Source of the DNA: Fischerella muscicola PCC 7414
Lineage (GTDB): Bacteria > Cyanobacteriota > Cyanobacteriia > Cyanobacteriales > Nostocaceae
Assembly: GCF_000317205.1 (NCBI RefSeq)
Contig: NZ_AJLK01000172.1
Span: 1-36,575 of the forward strand
DNA: 36,575 nucleotides
Direction of reading: 5' to 3'
The translations under genes and the position numbers were made by a program. The notes under the pieces were generated by a model. The model ran no database searches. It worked only from the letters and a program-made list of their open reading frames with translations, and was not told the origin of the DNA. Of the stretch, positions 25,673-32,980 are shown in pieces; the stretch's first letter is position 1, and every line of letters starts with the position of its first letter.

Positions 25673-25674
25673 CC

Positions 25675-27342
25675 CTACTTCACCGATTTCCCATTTCTAT
25701 TAATTTCTTGAGTTAAGCGCAATAATGCTTGTTCTATTTCTGGTGAAAGTTTGATGGGTAAGTCGCCAGTACGCATATTTAAGTCTCTTTGGGGGAAGGG
25801 AACTTCAATGTTGTGTTTTCGCAAAGTGGCTTCGATGAGAAAATAGATGTCGCTTTTGATCGGTGTTTGTTGGTGGGGTTTGTCAATCCATACTAGGAGT
25901 TCAAAGTCTATGGCGCTTTCACCAAATCCTTTGAAGAATACTTGGGGTTGGGGTAGTTTTAAAACTTCAGGATGAGCAACGGCAGCTTCAATGAGTGCTG
26001 TTTTTACTAAGTTTACATCTGAACCGTAGGCAACACCTACTGGTAGATGAATGCGAGAAACGGGGTTGCGATGACTCCAGTTAATGACTTCTGTCTCTAA
26101 GAAGCGGGAGTTGGGGACGATAATGGAAATGCGGTCTAGGGTGCGAATTACTACACTACGCGCCCCGATATATTCTACTGTCCCCATGTATTCGCCTACT
26201 TCGATGAAGTCACCAACTTGGATGGGACGTTCAAATAATAGTACAATTCCACTACCAAAGTTTTTAGCAATGTCTTGGAAACCAAAGCCAATTCCCACGC
26301 CCAAGGCACTGGCTACTATTGTTAGAGAACTGAGGTCTAGTCCCCAAATTTGTAGCAAAACTATTGTACCGAAACTAATAAAGGCATATTTGCAAATAAT
26401 TGCGATCGCTTCTTGCGCTCCTCTACTGATGCGTGTCCGATGTAAAATGCGGGAGCGTAATAAATTTGTTGTTGCGCCTGCAAAGATAATTAGCCCCAAA
26501 AGCAAGACAATTAAGATAAAGATGTCTGTGAGTGAATAGGCTTTTTGTCCCAGAGAAAAGATGGGAGAGGTGAGGCTAGTAACTATGCTGATGGCAATGT
26601 TATAACTCCACTGCCGGGTGAGGGGAAATAGATTAGTAATATAAAGGGAGACTCCAACCCACAGTAGAATTCGCGACAACAGTAAACTTCCTTTGAGTAG
26701 GAGTCTAGATGTATTTTGGACTTGGTTGTCACTTGAGGAGTTAGCCGAAACTAGCATTTGCGAAACTCGGCGCTGGGTGAGTTGCCATAAAATTCCCAAC
26801 AACCGATTTACGCCGACAGCCATCAACACGATCACAATACTCAGTATTGATGTATTGCGAATAAATTCTGCGCCTCTCTCACTTTGCGCTTTTTGGATCG
26901 CATCTTCAATTTCTTGTGCCCAGATTCTAGCTTGTTCTTCCGGACTAGCAGCAGAAACTGCATCGTTCTGGGTGACAGTCAACAAATATCGACCGTTAAC
27001 TAAAATAATGGGAGAATCGTTGCGTTGTTGAATCTCTATATCAGGCGCTTCTTGGGATTTCACAACTGCTTGCAATTGAGAACTAATGAAATTAGCTCGT
27101 TCTTGAGCTTTCGATTGTTCGTTACTGCTGACTCGAAATACCAACCGACCATCTACTGCAACTGGTGCATATTTTACAGATGATTGTGCTTGTACAGATG
27201 TTAACAGGAAACTGATCGACAATATCAATACAATCAGAGTTGTCTGAATAAGTTGGGAGTACCGAGTCTGAGGGAACTTACGATTTTTTCTCATTTTTAC
27301 CGAGAGTTGCTGACGAGTGCGATCGCGTTTGATGGAACTCAT
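25675..27342 (-). CDS. MscS-type mechanosensitive channel with N-terminal extension
   Basis: A 555-residue membrane channel expected to release solutes on osmotic downshift. There is a signal-like hydrophobic segment at about 31-52 (IQTTLIVLILSISFLLTSVQAQ), then a periplasmic domain of ~115 residues. Several TMs follow (about 168-185, 218-236, 272-292, 316-335). The MscS pore helix and vestibule are clear: LTIVASALGVGIGFGFQDIAKNFGSGIVLLFERPIQVGDFIEVGEYMGTVEYIGARS is the hallmark region, described here by its ends. The C-terminal alpha/beta part is complete. The start at 27342 is chosen; Met17 is an alternative. It leads the minus-strand block, 316 bases before TPR-CHAT. Confidence 0.88.
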   Translation of the reverse strand: MSSIKRDRTRQQLSVKMRKNRKFPQTRYSQLIQTTLIVLILSISFLLTSVQAQSSVKYAPVAVDGRLVFRVSSNEQSKAQERANFISSQLQAVVKSQEAPDIEIQQRNDSPIILVNGRYLLTVTQNDAVSAASPEEQARIWAQEIEDAIQKAQSERGAEFIRNTSILSIVIVLMAVGVNRLLGILWQLTQRRVSQMLVSANSSSDNQVQNTSRLLLKGSLLLSRILLWVGVSLYITNLFPLTRQWSYNIAISIVTSLTSPIFSLGQKAYSLTDIFILIVLLLGLIIFAGATTNLLRSRILHRTRISRGAQEAIAIICKYAFISFGTIVLLQIWGLDLSSLTIVASALGVGIGFGFQDIAKNFGSGIVLLFERPIQVGDFIEVGEYMGTVEYIGARSVVIRTLDRISIIVPNSRFLETEVINWSHRNPVSRIHLPVGVAYGSDVNLVKTALIEAAVAHPEVLKLPQPQVFFKGFGESAIDFELLVWIDKPHQQTPIKSDIYFLIEATLRKHNIEVPFPQRDLNMRTGDLPIKLSPEIEQALLRLTQEINRNGKSVK

Positions 27343-27439
27343 ATTCCATCATTCAAAAAGCCTGACAGTTCACTTCCTCAAAAGTTTCTCATTTTTTGCT
27401 CATAACTTGGAAATTAATTCCAGCTGGAGTTAAATTCAT

Positions 27440-28270
27440 ATGTTGACAAAAATTTTATTGAGTATTGCTGTATTACTAGCGGTCGCATTCTTAATATTAG
27501 TAGTTATAAGAATTAAAAATGACAGTGAAGTCAGTAAAATCTGGCAAGAACTTGCAGATTTACCCACAGAAAATGTTTTTACAGAAGACATGGTTGCTGG
27601 TTTACCCAACCCTGTGCAGCGCTACTTTTTACATGCGATCGCACCAGGAACCCCTTTGGCGTCTTCGGTAACTCTGGAAATGAGTGGTAGTTTTAGGTTG
27701 GGAGAAGATAAACCTTGGGTTCCCATGCAAGCCAAACAGAGAATTTCACTGCTCAAGGGTTTTGTTTGGAAAGCTACAATTGGACGTGGTTTGTCTCAAT
27801 TTGTGGGTGCTGATTACTACATTAATGGAACGGGTAGAATGCGGTTTTCTCTTTGGGGACTAGTTCCTCTAGTAAATGCTCATACTCACGATATTGCTCG
27901 TTCCAGTATTGGCAGGCTTGCAGGCGAGTTTGTCTGGCTACCTTCTGCCTTGCTACCTCAACAAGGTGTTATTTGGCAGGCTATTGATGAGAGGACTGTG
28001 CAAGTAAGTTTTGTGATTAATGATGAACCTGTGACACTCACGCTGGTTGTAGACGCCGATGGCAAAATTTTAAAGCTTTCTCTGCCACGTTGGGGAGATA
28101 AGACAGAGGATAGTAGTTGGCATTATATTCCATTTGGCGTAGAATTTCAAGCAGAACAAAAGTTTGGTGGCTTCACAATTCCATCCCAGATGAACGCGGG
28201 TTGGTGGTTTGGTACAGAACGTTATTTAGAATTCTTTCGCGCCACAATTGCAAAGGCTGAGTTTGAATGA
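27440..28270 (+). CDS. DUF6544-like protein
   Basis: A 276-residue protein with an N-terminal TM helix (about 4-24) and an otherwise soluble beta-rich body. LPNPVQRYFLHAIAPGTPLASSVTLEMSGSF, WVPMQAKQRIS, GFVWKATIG, GTGRMRFSLWGLVPLVNA, RLAGEFVWLPSALLP and TIPSQMNAGWWFGTERYLEFFRATI follow the DUF6544 pattern as I know it. The function of the family is unknown. It is divergent from the mscS-like gene with about 97 bases between starts, so the two promoters share that gap. Confidence 0.72.
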   Translation: MLTKILLSIAVLLAVAFLILVVIRIKNDSEVSKIWQELADLPTENVFTEDMVAGLPNPVQRYFLHAIAPGTPLASSVTLEMSGSFRLGEDKPWVPMQAKQRISLLKGFVWKATIGRGLSQFVGADYYINGTGRMRFSLWGLVPLVNAHTHDIARSSIGRLAGEFVWLPSALLPQQGVIWQAIDERTVQVSFVINDEPVTLTLVVDADGKILKLSLPRWGDKTEDSSWHYIPFGVEFQAEQKFGGFTIPSQMNAGWWFGTERYLEFFRATIAKAEFE

Positions 28271-28318
28271 AACTCACAAGGACAGATCAAATTGCGATCG
28301 CTTAATCCATTGATTTGA

Positions 28319-28762
28319 ATGCCAGTTTTCAGTTATAAACATTTATGCTGGAATGCTCGTGAAATGATGAGAGAATCTGGTAACTGCAAGCTGACGATTA
28401 CTATCGATGGGTTAAAAAATCAGCGTGGTCAAATCTGCCTGAATCTATTCTCTAATAGTGAGGGCTTTCCCACTAGTGGCGATCGCGCTTTGCAATCTGC
28501 ATCTATCAAGATTACAGACACTGCACCTACTGTCACGTTTCAGAATTTGCCAGCAGGCAAGTATGCGGTTGCTGTGATTCATGACGCCAATTGTGACGGT
28601 AAACTCAATTGTAATTTTTTAGGCATTCCTACCGAAGGTTTTGGGTTTTCCCGTAACCCCAAAATTCGTATAGGTTCACCTGAATTTGCAGAAGCAGCGA
28701 TCGTTGTGGAAGGTGCAAATACTCACATTCGGATTCAGATGCGGTATCTGTTGGGCAATTGA
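28319..28762 (+). CDS. DUF2141 family protein without signal peptide
   Basis: A 147-residue protein. The body LTITIDGLKNQRGQICLNLFSNSEGFP, TVTFQNLPAGKYAVAVIHDANCDGKLNCNFLGIPTEGFGFS and NTHIRIQMRYL match DUF2141, a small beta-sandwich family usually exported. Here the N-terminus (MPVFSYKHLCWNAREMMRES) is not a signal peptide. A TGA lies in frame directly before the ATG, so no signal sequence can be recovered upstream in frame. Met16 or Met17 are alternative starts. It may have lost its export signal. It lies 48 bases after the DUF6544-like gene. Confidence 0.75.
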   Translation: MPVFSYKHLCWNAREMMRESGNCKLTITIDGLKNQRGQICLNLFSNSEGFPTSGDRALQSASIKITDTAPTVTFQNLPAGKYAVAVIHDANCDGKLNCNFLGIPTEGFGFSRNPKIRIGSPEFAEAAIVVEGANTHIRIQMRYLLGN

Positions 28763-28824
28763 GGGGTAATGTTAAGCTGCTCTAGATTTAGAATGGTACT
28801 CGTAGTCTATAAACATTGTTCGTG

Positions 28825-29121
28825 TTAGGTTCGCGTTTGCCATGCTTTTGGATCTCTCGGGGCGTGAAAAATTGCTGTTACAATCACCCGACTCGATACA
28901 ATACGGTAGTACACAGCATACGGAAAGCGTCGTACTACAGCTCGTCGTACATCACGATAGACAACTGCGTACGACTCTGGCATCTGGCAAATTCGATTTA
29001 GCATTTCATCCACACAGTCTAAAAACTCGTCGCCAAGTCCTGGCTGCTGGTTGTCGTACCAAGTATATGCCTCATTGAGTTCTTCGCGAACCTCTGGACG
29101 AAACACCAATACATAATTCAT
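28825..29121 (-). CDS. ParE/RelE-type toxin
   Basis: A 98-residue toxin of a type II toxin-antitoxin pair. The fold signatures VFRPEVREELNEAYTWYDNQQPGLGDEF, YAVVYRDVRRAVVRRFPYAVYYRI and VIVTAIFHAPRDPKAW are typical of the RelE/ParE superfamily (ribosome-dependent mRNA cleavage or gyrase inhibition; which one cannot be told). Its start overlaps the antitoxin stop by four bases (ATGA, 29118-29121), the usual translational coupling of such operons. Confidence 0.9.
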   Translation of the reverse strand: MNYVLVFRPEVREELNEAYTWYDNQQPGLGDEFLDCVDEMLNRICQMPESYAVVYRDVRRAVVRRFPYAVYYRIVSSRVIVTAIFHAPRDPKAWQTRT

Positions 29122-29342
29122 TGTTGACTCTTGATCGAAGCCTTAATATCTTCCCATGTCAGGACATCATTGGGATTAGCCTCATAGTCAGTAATTCGAC
29201 GATCAAGTTCCTGCTTTTGCACTTCCGTCAGATCAGGATAAGCTTGCTCTGCGGCAATACTATCCCAAATCGCTTGCACAAGACGAATCCGATCTTCAAC
29301 GCTAAGGGCTGTAATCTCGTTTAAAGTAGCTGTGATGTCCAC
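29118..29342 (-). CDS. Antitoxin of the ParE/RelE pair (addiction module component)
   Basis: A 74-residue protein. ITALSVEDRIRLVQAIWDSIAAEQ followed by LTEVQKQELDRRITDYEANPNDVLTWEDIKASI is the pattern of the short antitoxins (CHP02574-type) that precede ParE/RelE toxins. It should neutralise the downstream toxin and repress the operon. Confidence 0.88.
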   Translation of the reverse strand: MDITATLNEITALSVEDRIRLVQAIWDSIAAEQAYPDLTEVQKQELDRRITDYEANPNDVLTWEDIKASIKSQQ

Positions 29343-29383
29343 AATAACTTACCTAAATGTAAATAACAGGCAAATGGTACATA

Positions 29384-29713
29384 TTAAATATAACGGACAG
29401 GGTTTTGCCCATCAAATTGAACGCTGCAATTTACAATATGAGCGTCTAAAAACTTCACAACAAGTCTGCCATCGTCTCTTCGATAACTTATGTTTCGGTT
29501 ATCACGAGAAATTAAATCAAGATTCTGAATATTTGAAAAGCCATCAGACTGCTTGCTAAGACTAAGATAAACTTCAATATATTCTTGCATAGCAGCAAAA
29601 GCTACTTTGTAAAGAGTATTAGATTCTGTAATCTCAGTCTTGCTACTCTCAGAGAACTCAAGGTCTTCTTCCATAGATCCAATACTCTCCAATTGGTGTA
29701 CCTGCACCTTCAC
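29384..29713 (-). CDS. Hypothetical protein, possibly truncated
   Basis: A 109-residue ORF beginning at GTG. The frame stays open about ten further codons upstream (ELEEAVGFYRN) to a TAA, without another start. No family is recognised. The C-terminal half (SYRRDDGRLVVKFLDAHIVNCSVQFDGQ) looks protein-like. It sits directly upstream of the toxin-antitoxin operon (41 bases before the antitoxin start) and downstream of a decayed ORF, so it could be the tail of a broken gene. Confidence 0.4.
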   Translation of the reverse strand: MKVQVHQLESIGSMEEDLEFSESSKTEITESNTLYKVAFAAMQEYIEVYLSLSKQSDGFSNIQNLDLISRDNRNISYRRDDGRLVVKFLDAHIVNCSVQFDGQNPVRYI

Positions 29714-29769
29714 GTTTCGATAAAATCCAACGGCTTCCTCTAGTTCTTAGTAACTTTATTTGTGTTTTC

Positions 29770-29949
29770 TCAAAACCTATTTATTCCAGCAGAGATAGAG
29801 TAAGTTGACCTGTGGGAATATGTATTCCATAAAGATATGCAATATCCAGCGATAAAATTTGCCCATCTGTGAATAGGATGACGTGAGCTTGTAAGATTGG
29901 TTGGTGCAAGAGCAGAATGTATGGGATCGGTAAAAAGAGAGAGCTGCAT
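29770..29949 (-). pseudogene. Fragment, possibly the N-terminus of a DNA methylase-like gene
   Basis: A 59-codon ORF. The start (MQLSLFTDPIHSAL) and SSRHPIHRWANFIAGY read like the beginning of a larger enzyme; the PIHRWxNFIAG motif reminds me of some site-specific DNA methylases. After FIAGY the frame degenerates, while the overlapping frame becomes protein-like (SLDIAYLYGIHIPTGQLTLSLLE, then stop). This suggests a frameshift and loss of the remainder. Family naming is tentative. Confidence 0.3.
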
Positions 29950-30167
29950 TACCTAGTTATAATTTTGGGGTTTAGAGTTATTCTTCAGAAGCAAATAACT
30001 CTGACACAGTAACATACCACGTAATACTGCAAGGGATAGCCTAAAAAATAAAATTACAGTAGTGGCGTGGTACAGCTAAAATAGTGCATTAATAAACCGT
30101 ATGAGGCAAGAGAGAACACACCAGATAGAAGAGACATTTATTGCTTTTAGCCTTGACACGCTAGTAC
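29950..30167. other. Intergenic region, nothing recognised
   Basis: AT-rich, no gene, no convincing promoter. It precedes the palindromic repeats from 30168. Confidence 0.4.
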
Positions 30168-30273
30168 GGTGTGTTAGGCGCGCATTTTGATCTAGTTTTT
30201 CACGCAAAAATTCTATAAGCGCCTAACGCACCACCAGATCACATGGTGCGTTAGGCTGAAGCCATAACGCACC
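30168..30273. repeat. GGTGCGTTA palindromic repeats (pair)
   Basis: GGTGTGTTAGGCGC (30168-30181) and GCGCCTAACGCACC (30219-30232) are a 13-of-14 inverted repeat. Immediately after comes a second hairpin, GGTGCGTTAGGC-TGAA-GCCATAACGCACC (30245-30273). A third copy of the same unit is at 31271-31302. This is a dispersed palindromic family. Confidence 0.75.
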
Positions 30274-30292
30274 CTACTTAAGATTTACTACC

Positions 30293-30769
30293 TTAGTCTG
30301 TAGGTTCTCCCCAAGGAATTCCAGCGAAAAAATCCTTTATTTCTCTAAGTAAAAACAGAAGATTCTTGATTCGATCTTTCGAGGATTCGTCATTTGAACA
30401 AATTTCTCGAAGGTGCTGAATATACTCTTGAAACTTCCCTTCAATCCCATTAGCACCTTGTTCAAATTTTTTAGTAGTATCTTGCCAGTACTCGTCAATG
30501 CCTTGTAGAAATTTATCTAGCACTTGTTGGTCTTCAAAGTGGCTAACAATCTTCTTTGCCAAACGACGTTCCCAAGATTCTCCGAATAGTGACCAGCCAA
30601 GGGAGACAATAGCAGCAAATAGTCCAATTCCTAATGTGATTGGGCCACCAATAGCAGCAACAAAAGACACGACAGTTGCTACTCCACCGCTAATACTTAT
30701 ACCCAGCATAGATAGAAGGCTGACAAATTTAGCAACAAATCGGCTCACATTGCGATTGTATCGGCTCAC
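30293..30769 (-). pseudogene. Dynamin-like protein C-terminal remnant
   Basis: A 158-codon ORF with GTG start. The hydrophobic hairpin (GISISGGVATVVSFVAAIGGPITLGIGLFAAIVSLGWSLF) followed by WERRLAKKIVSHFEDQQVLDKFLQGIDEYWQDTTKKFEQGANGIEGKFQEYIQHLREI is what I know from the C-terminal membrane-paddle and trunk of bacterial dynamin-like GTPases. No GTPase domain is present: upstream the frame enters a 21-bp tandem repeat encoding RYIRN(V/A)T heptads and ends at a TGA (30908-30910). It is either a 5'-truncated pseudogene or a small membrane protein that lost its GTPase. Confidence 0.5.
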
Positions 30770-30971
30770 ATTGCGATTGTATCGAGTTACATTGCGAATG
30801 TATCGGGTCGCATTACGAATGTATCGAGTTACATTACGAATGCATTGGGTCGCATTACGAATGTATCGAGTTACATTGCGAATGTATCGGGTCGCATTAC
30901 GAATGTATCAAGTCACATTGCGATTGTATCGACTTACATTGCGATCGCATCAAGTTATAGCAATCTTAAAT
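30741..30971. repeat. 21-bp tandem repeat array
   Basis: Ten consecutive 21-base units (30741-30950), each close to CGAGTTACATTGCGAATGTAT, plus a degenerate eleventh (30951-30971). There are no spacers, so this is a minisatellite and not CRISPR. Units alternate between CGAGTTACATT and CGGGTCGCATT types in the middle. The unit is a multiple of three, so both strands read open through most of it: (RYIRNVT)n on the minus and (LRMYRVT)n on the plus strand. Confidence 0.9.
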
Positions 30972-30977
30972 GAGGTC

Positions 30978-31010
30978 AGATCCCCGACTTTTTCAAAAAG
31001 TCGGGGATCT
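30978..31010. repeat. Core palindrome of the MITE-like repeat
   Basis: AGATCCCCGACTTTTT-C-AAAAAGTCGGGGATCT, a perfect 16-base inverted repeat. It is identical in core to the elements at 2691-2799 and 9801-9912 but without their flanks. Confidence 0.75.
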
Positions 31011-31051
31011 TGTGGTTCACGAATGATATAGGAATGCTAAATATCCTTATG

Positions 31052-31112
31052 CCCAATATCCCGCCCTCAAATAAATAGCTGGCTCATAGCTTAAGTCTAC
31101 TTTTAGTAGACT
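31052..31112. repeat. Intergenic repeat, copy 2 (shared with 31-127)
   Basis: The 25-base segment at 31052-31076 matches 31-55 with one difference, and the palindrome AGTCTACTTTTAGTAGACT is at 31094-31112. The interior hairpin of copy 1 is absent here. Directly afterwards comes TCAGGACTTACGCAAAA, another motif commonly dispersed in cyanobacterial genomes. Confidence 0.7.
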
Positions 31113-31270
31113 CATCTTTATCAGGACTTACGCAAAATACCTCTCCAACTCTTTTTCCTCTGTGTTCTCTGTGCCTCTGTGGTTTTATAGCGGTTTGCAA
31201 TTAGGTGTGGGGAGAAAAACGAACACAGATGAACACAGATGCACACCGATAAAGAGGAAAGCAGATTTTT

Positions 31271-31302
31271 GGTGCGTTAGGACTAACGTCCATAACGCAC
31301 CC
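31271..31302. repeat. GGTGCGTTA palindromic repeat, third copy
   Basis: GGTGCGTTAGGAC-TAAC-GTCCATAACGCACC, the same family as the hairpin at 30245-30273 with a different loop. It lies downstream of malQ and could act as a terminator for it. Confidence 0.7.
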
Positions 31303-31348
31303 TACCAATTTCTCTTGCTATCCAAACAGGAAAGCACACCATCAAAAC

Positions 31349-32869
31349 TCAACGGCTGTAGAGTTGTGTCATCTCTAACAATCGTTGACTTAATTCTGAT
31401 GTCAATAAATCTGAACTGGTGTAACGCCAACGCCAGTTACCTGCGTTCACACTCGGATCGTTCATCCTAGCGCTGTTATCTAAACCCAAAATATCTTGGA
31501 GGGGAAGAATTGCTAAATCAGCAACAGATGCTAATGCTGTGCGAATGAATTCCCAGTTGATTTCCAATATTTCTTCTGGCGAATCGTAACCCAGATATTT
31601 CGCAACCATTTGCTTTTCTTCGGGTTTAGCTCCCTCTTGCCACCAACCTATTGTAGTTTCGTTATCGTGGGTTCCTGGATAGACGACGCAATTTTTCACG
31701 TAATGGTGGGGTAGGTAAGCATTGTCTGAACCACCACCAAAAGCAAATTGCAAGATTCGCATTCCCGGAAAATCAAAGCGATCGCGCAATTCTTCTACTT
31801 CTGGTGTAATAATACCTAAATCTTCTGCCATTACGGGTAAACTACCTAAGGTTGTTCCCAGAGTTTCAAAAAATTCGACTCCTGGTGCTTTCACCCACTC
31901 GCCATTAATAGCTGTTTCTTCCCCGGCGGGTACGCGCCAGTAAGCTTCAAAACCCCGGAAATGATCAATCCTGACAATATCTACGTATTGTAATGTGGCT
32001 CGGAAGCGTTCGATCCACCAGGCAAAGTTGGTGCGTTGCAATTTCTCCCAGTCGTATACAGGATTACCCCACAATTGCCCAGTTGCGCTAAAGTAATCTG
32101 GTGGCACACCCGCAATATAAGCAGGTTCTAGGGTTTGGGAGTCGAGTTGAAAAATCTCAGGATTTGCCCACACGTCAGAACTGTTGTGACAAACGTAAAT
32201 CGAGATATCCCCGACTATTTGGATGTTTTTGCCGTTGGCGTAGGCACGCAGGTGTGACCACTGCTGAAAAATTTTAAATTGTAGAAATTTATGGTATAGT
32301 ATACTGTCATGAAATTCTTGGGCTGCGGCTTGCAAGGCACTAGGTTCGCGGCGAGCGATCGCACTTTTCCATTGGCTCCAAGGTTTGCCATCGTTTGCTT
32401 CTAGTAGTGCCATGAACAAGACGTAATCGTCGAGCCAAGCCGATTGCATCTGACAAAATTGTTCGTACTCAGGGTTCGATTTATCGCTTAAGGAATGCTG
32501 AAAGCGTTCATAAGCAAGACGGAGAATACTCATTTTGTGAGGAATGACTGCATCGAAATTAACTCTATTAGGGTTGTCATCTGCACTTTCTGGTGGCAGC
32601 GTCAATTCCTCTTGAGATAGTAAATTCTCTTGTACCAACTGCTCTAGACTGATCAAGAGTGGATTTCCAGCAAAAGCACTAAAATTCATTGTATAGGGTG
32701 AATGCTCATAGCCTGTGGGTCCCAAAGGCAATATTTGCCACAGTCTTTGGCCACTTCTCTGCAAGAAATCCACAAACTCGTAAGCCGAATGACCTAAATC
32801 ACCAATGCCAAATCGACTGGGTAGAGAAGTAGGATGTAACAAAATTCCGCTTGCTCTTTGAAAGCTCAT
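31349..32869 (-). CDS. malQ: 4-alpha-glucanotransferase (amylomaltase)
   Basis: GH77 enzyme of 506 residues that transfers maltosyl/glucan units between alpha-1,4-glucans, linking glycogen breakdown products to glucose and longer chains. The start RASGILLHPTSLPSRFGIGDLGHSAYEFVDFL and SPYTMNFSAFAGNPLLISLE are diagnostic. The catalytic regions VRIDHFRGFEAYW (nucleophile Asp), VMAEDLGIITPEVEELRD (acid Glu) and PGTHDNETTIGWW (Asp) are intact. GAGGA lies 8-9 bases before the ATG at 32869; a GTG directly before it (32872) is a possible alternative. It is divergent from treS with about 110 bases between starts, suggesting coordinated control. Confidence 0.95.
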   Translation of the reverse strand: MSFQRASGILLHPTSLPSRFGIGDLGHSAYEFVDFLQRSGQRLWQILPLGPTGYEHSPYTMNFSAFAGNPLLISLEQLVQENLLSQEELTLPPESADDNPNRVNFDAVIPHKMSILRLAYERFQHSLSDKSNPEYEQFCQMQSAWLDDYVLFMALLEANDGKPWSQWKSAIARREPSALQAAAQEFHDSILYHKFLQFKIFQQWSHLRAYANGKNIQIVGDISIYVCHNSSDVWANPEIFQLDSQTLEPAYIAGVPPDYFSATGQLWGNPVYDWEKLQRTNFAWWIERFRATLQYVDIVRIDHFRGFEAYWRVPAGEETAINGEWVKAPGVEFFETLGTTLGSLPVMAEDLGIITPEVEELRDRFDFPGMRILQFAFGGGSDNAYLPHHYVKNCVVYPGTHDNETTIGWWQEGAKPEEKQMVAKYLGYDSPEEILEINWEFIRTALASVADLAILPLQDILGLDNSARMNDPSVNAGNWRWRYTSSDLLTSELSQRLLEMTQLYSR

Positions 32870-32980
32870 CACAAAATCCTCAGTTTTTCGGTATCAGGTA
32901 ATACAAAAAGGTCTAAAAATTCAAACAAAGCTGCGAGTCCCCCTTGTACAATAACTTATTGCCAATAGGTTGTATAAACT

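Noticed and set aside
26084-26539. 151-codon plus-strand ORF inside the mscS-like gene
   Set aside because: Antisense shadow of the conserved channel domain; no recognisable protein features.
30741-30971. CRISPR array
   Set aside because: The 21-base units are directly adjacent with no unique spacers and no cas genes nearby, so it is a minisatellite.
30498-31031. 177-codon plus-strand ORF with (LRMYRVT)n
   Set aside because: It is generated by the 21-bp tandem repeat, whose unit length is a multiple of three. Its ends have no protein character.
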